Of a DNA stretch of 6,747 nucleotides, positions 5,640 to 6,747 are shown one piece after another. The position numbers and the translations under genes were made by a program. Origin of the DNA: an uncultured Clostridia bacterium (GTDB lineage: Bacteria > Bacillota_A > Clostridia > Oscillospirales > Oscillospiraceae); assembly GCA_949289625.1 (NCBI GenBank), contig CASEPH010000376.1:1-6747 (forward strand), read 5' to 3'. The first letter of the stretch is position 1, and each line of letters starts with the position of its first letter. The notes under the pieces were generated by a model. It made no database searches. It was not told the DNA's origin and saw only the letters and a list, made by a program, of their open reading frames with translations.

Positions 5640-6584
5640 ATGATGGAAAAAGACGCCAAAATTTATGTTGCCGGCCATCGTGGCATGGTGGGTTCCGCCA
5701 TCGTCCGTGCACTGGAGAAGCAGGGTTACCACAACATCATCACCTGCACCCACAAAGAGCTGGACCTCTGCCGCCAGGATGCGGTGGAGGAGTTCTTTGC
5801 CCAGGAAAAGCCGGACTATGTCTTTTTGGCGGCCGCTAAGGTCGGCGGCATCGTGGCCAACGAGGAAGCCCTGGCCGATTTCATGTATGACAACATGATC
5901 CTGGAGATGAACGTCATCCACTCTGCCTGGAAGAACAACTGCAAAAAGCTGATGTTCCTGGGTTCCAGCTGCATCTACCCCCGCATGGCGCCGCAGCCCA
6001 TGCCGGAAAGCTGCCTGCTGACCAGCGAGCTGGAAAAGACCAAAGAAGCCTATGCCCTGGCCAAGATCAGCGGTTTGAAATACTGTGAGTACCTGAACCG
6101 TCAGTACGGCACCGATTATATTTCGGCCATGCCCACCAACCTCTACGGCCCCAACGACAACTACCATCCCACCCACAGCCATGTGCTGCCCGCTTTGATT
6201 CGCCGCTTCCACGAGGCGAAGGAAGCCGGCTTGCCCGAGGTTACCTGCTGGGGCACCGGCACCCCGCTGCGTGAGTTCCTGTACGTGGACGACCTGGCCG
6301 ATGCCTGTGTCTTCCTGATGAACAACTACTCTGGCAACGAGACGGTCAATGTGGGCACTGGCAAGGAGCTGACCATCCGTGAGCTGACCGAACTGGTGGC
6401 CAAGGTCATCGGCTACACCGGCAAGATCAACTGGGATCCCTCCAAGCCGGACGGCACTCCCCGCAAATTGCTGGATGTCTCCAAGCTGGAAAAGCTGGGC
6501 TGGAAATACCACACCGAGCTGGAGGAAGGCATCCGCCTGACTTACGAGGATTTCCTGCACAACCCCATGCGTGCCGAGCGCTGA
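5640..6584 (+). CDS. fcl: GDP-L-fucose synthase
   Basis: A 314-residue cytoplasmic enzyme that epimerises and reduces GDP-4-keto-6-deoxy-D-mannose to GDP-L-fucose with NADPH, supplying fucose for surface polysaccharide or glycoprotein. It is a short-chain dehydrogenase-type protein: [12 protein letters not shown] (11-22) is the Rossmann nucleotide loop, AAAKVGG (64-70) and GSSCIYP (108-114) follow. Y138 and K142 in YALAK form the catalytic pair with S109; C111 and H181 match the residues used in epimerisation, and R189 matches a substrate contact. [11 protein letters not shown] (167-177) and [12 protein letters not shown] (211-222) are family hallmarks. Length is normal. ATG at 5640, or the next at 5643, gives the usual short N-terminus; an upstream TTG at 5610 is less likely, and the ribosome site is weak. 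Codons are strongly biased to C/G endings. No GDP-mannose dehydratase gene is adjacent. Confidence 0.95.
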   Translation: MMEKDAKIYVAGHRGMVGSAIVRALEKQGYHNIITCTHKELDLCRQDAVEEFFAQEKPDYVFLAAAKVGGIVANEEALADFMYDNMILEMNVIHSAWKNNCKKLMFLGSSCIYPRMAPQPMPESCLLTSELEKTKEAYALAKISGLKYCEYLNRQYGTDYISAMPTNLYGPNDNYHPTHSHVLPALIRRFHEAKEAGLPEVTCWGTGTPLREFLYVDDLADACVFLMNNYSGNETVNVGTGKELTIRELTELVAKVIGYTGKINWDPSKPDGTPRKLLDVSKLEKLGWKYHTELEEGIRLTYEDFLHNPMRAER

Positions 6585-6605
6585 GATCCATTTTATCCCA
6601 CAAAC

Positions 6606-6644
6606 AAAGGCATTGACGCCTGCAACGGGCGGCAATGCCTTTTT
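6606..6644 (+). terminator. Intrinsic terminator after fcl
   Basis: AAAGGCATTG (6606-6615) pairs with CAATGCCTTT (6633-6642). CGCC/GGCG (6617-6620 with 6628-6631) extends the stem inside, and a run of five T follows at 6640-6644. It starts 22 bases after the fcl stop. On the - strand the matching tail is only TTTGTTTG, so it may end the sigma factor message less efficiently. Confidence 0.88.
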
Positions 6645-6651
6645 GCTATTT

Positions 6652-6747
6652 TCAGCAGCAGGAGATCTGCTCCTTGATGCGGCAGAGGGCTCCCTTTTCC
6701 AGCCGGCTGACCTGGGCCTGGCTGATCCCGATTTCCCGGGCAACCTG
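6652..6747 (-). CDS. sigG: C-terminus of a sporulation sigma factor, SigG-like (cut by window)
   Basis: Only the last 31 residues are inside the window; the frame enters at base 6747 and stops with TGA at 6654-6652. The visible part is the helix-turn-helix of sigma region 4.2, which reads the -35 promoter box: VAREIGISQAQVSRLEKGAL, then a short tail ending in CC. The run GISQAQVSRLEK is characteristic of SigG, the late forespore sigma factor of spore-forming Firmicutes; SigF usually has ISQVQVSR and SigE/SigK differ more. The gene is convergent with fcl. It is too short to exclude a related sigma factor, but it points to a spore-forming lineage. Confidence 0.82.
   Translation of the reverse strand, partial: QVAREIGISQAQVSRLEKGALCRIKEQISCC

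Noticed and set aside
5454..6743. 429-codon open frame on the - strand across fcl
   Set aside because: It lies opposite a complete fcl with all catalytic motifs. Strong C/G codon bias in fcl removes stop codons from the opposite strand, and the translated product shows no recognisable domain and no ribosome site. It also overlaps the real sigma factor tail in another frame.

Overview
The window looks like ordinary chromosome from a GC-rich, low-copy Firmicute of the Clostridia, most likely a gut Oscillospirales-type bacterium. The reasons are strong AGGAGG-type ribosome binding sites, σA-like promoters, several AraC-family regulators with typical clostridial architecture, and at the right edge the C-terminus of a sporulation sigma factor (SigG-like). 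I see no rRNA, tRNA, CRISPR array, insertion sequence, phage gene or toxin-antitoxin pair. I did not find a clear new multi-gene system. The items most worth a second look are an overlapping ArsR-AraC regulator pair with no obvious target, an AraC-VanZ gene pair, and an unassigned 355-base regulatory gap.

Left part (1-3063, all + strand): the C-terminal two thirds of a P2-type calcium-transporting ATPase, cut by the window edge. After a 172-base gap with a candidate promoter comes a tight two-gene regulatory unit: an ArsR/SmtB-type repressor whose last 14 bases overlap the start of an AraC-family regulator. A strong hairpin terminator, usable in both directions, closes this unit and separates it from the next block.

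Middle part (3168-5284, all - strand): transcription runs right to left. A cupin-type AraC regulator comes first, from an extended -10 promoter. A VanZ-family membrane protein follows 13 bases later; its ribosome binding site is built into the regulator's stop codon. After a gap with its own σA promoter comes a YczE/YitT-family multi-pass membrane protein. The first two genes are almost certainly one operon, and the third may also receive read-through because no good terminator precedes it.

Right part (5285-6747): a 355-base intergenic region carries divergent promoter candidates and a small hairpin. It is followed on the + strand by a complete GDP-L-fucose synthase gene with all catalytic residues. 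A terminator hairpin separates it from the convergent, truncated SigG-like sigma factor gene on the - strand. The fucose synthase has no GDP-mannose 4,6-dehydratase gene beside it, so its substrate must come from a gene elsewhere.
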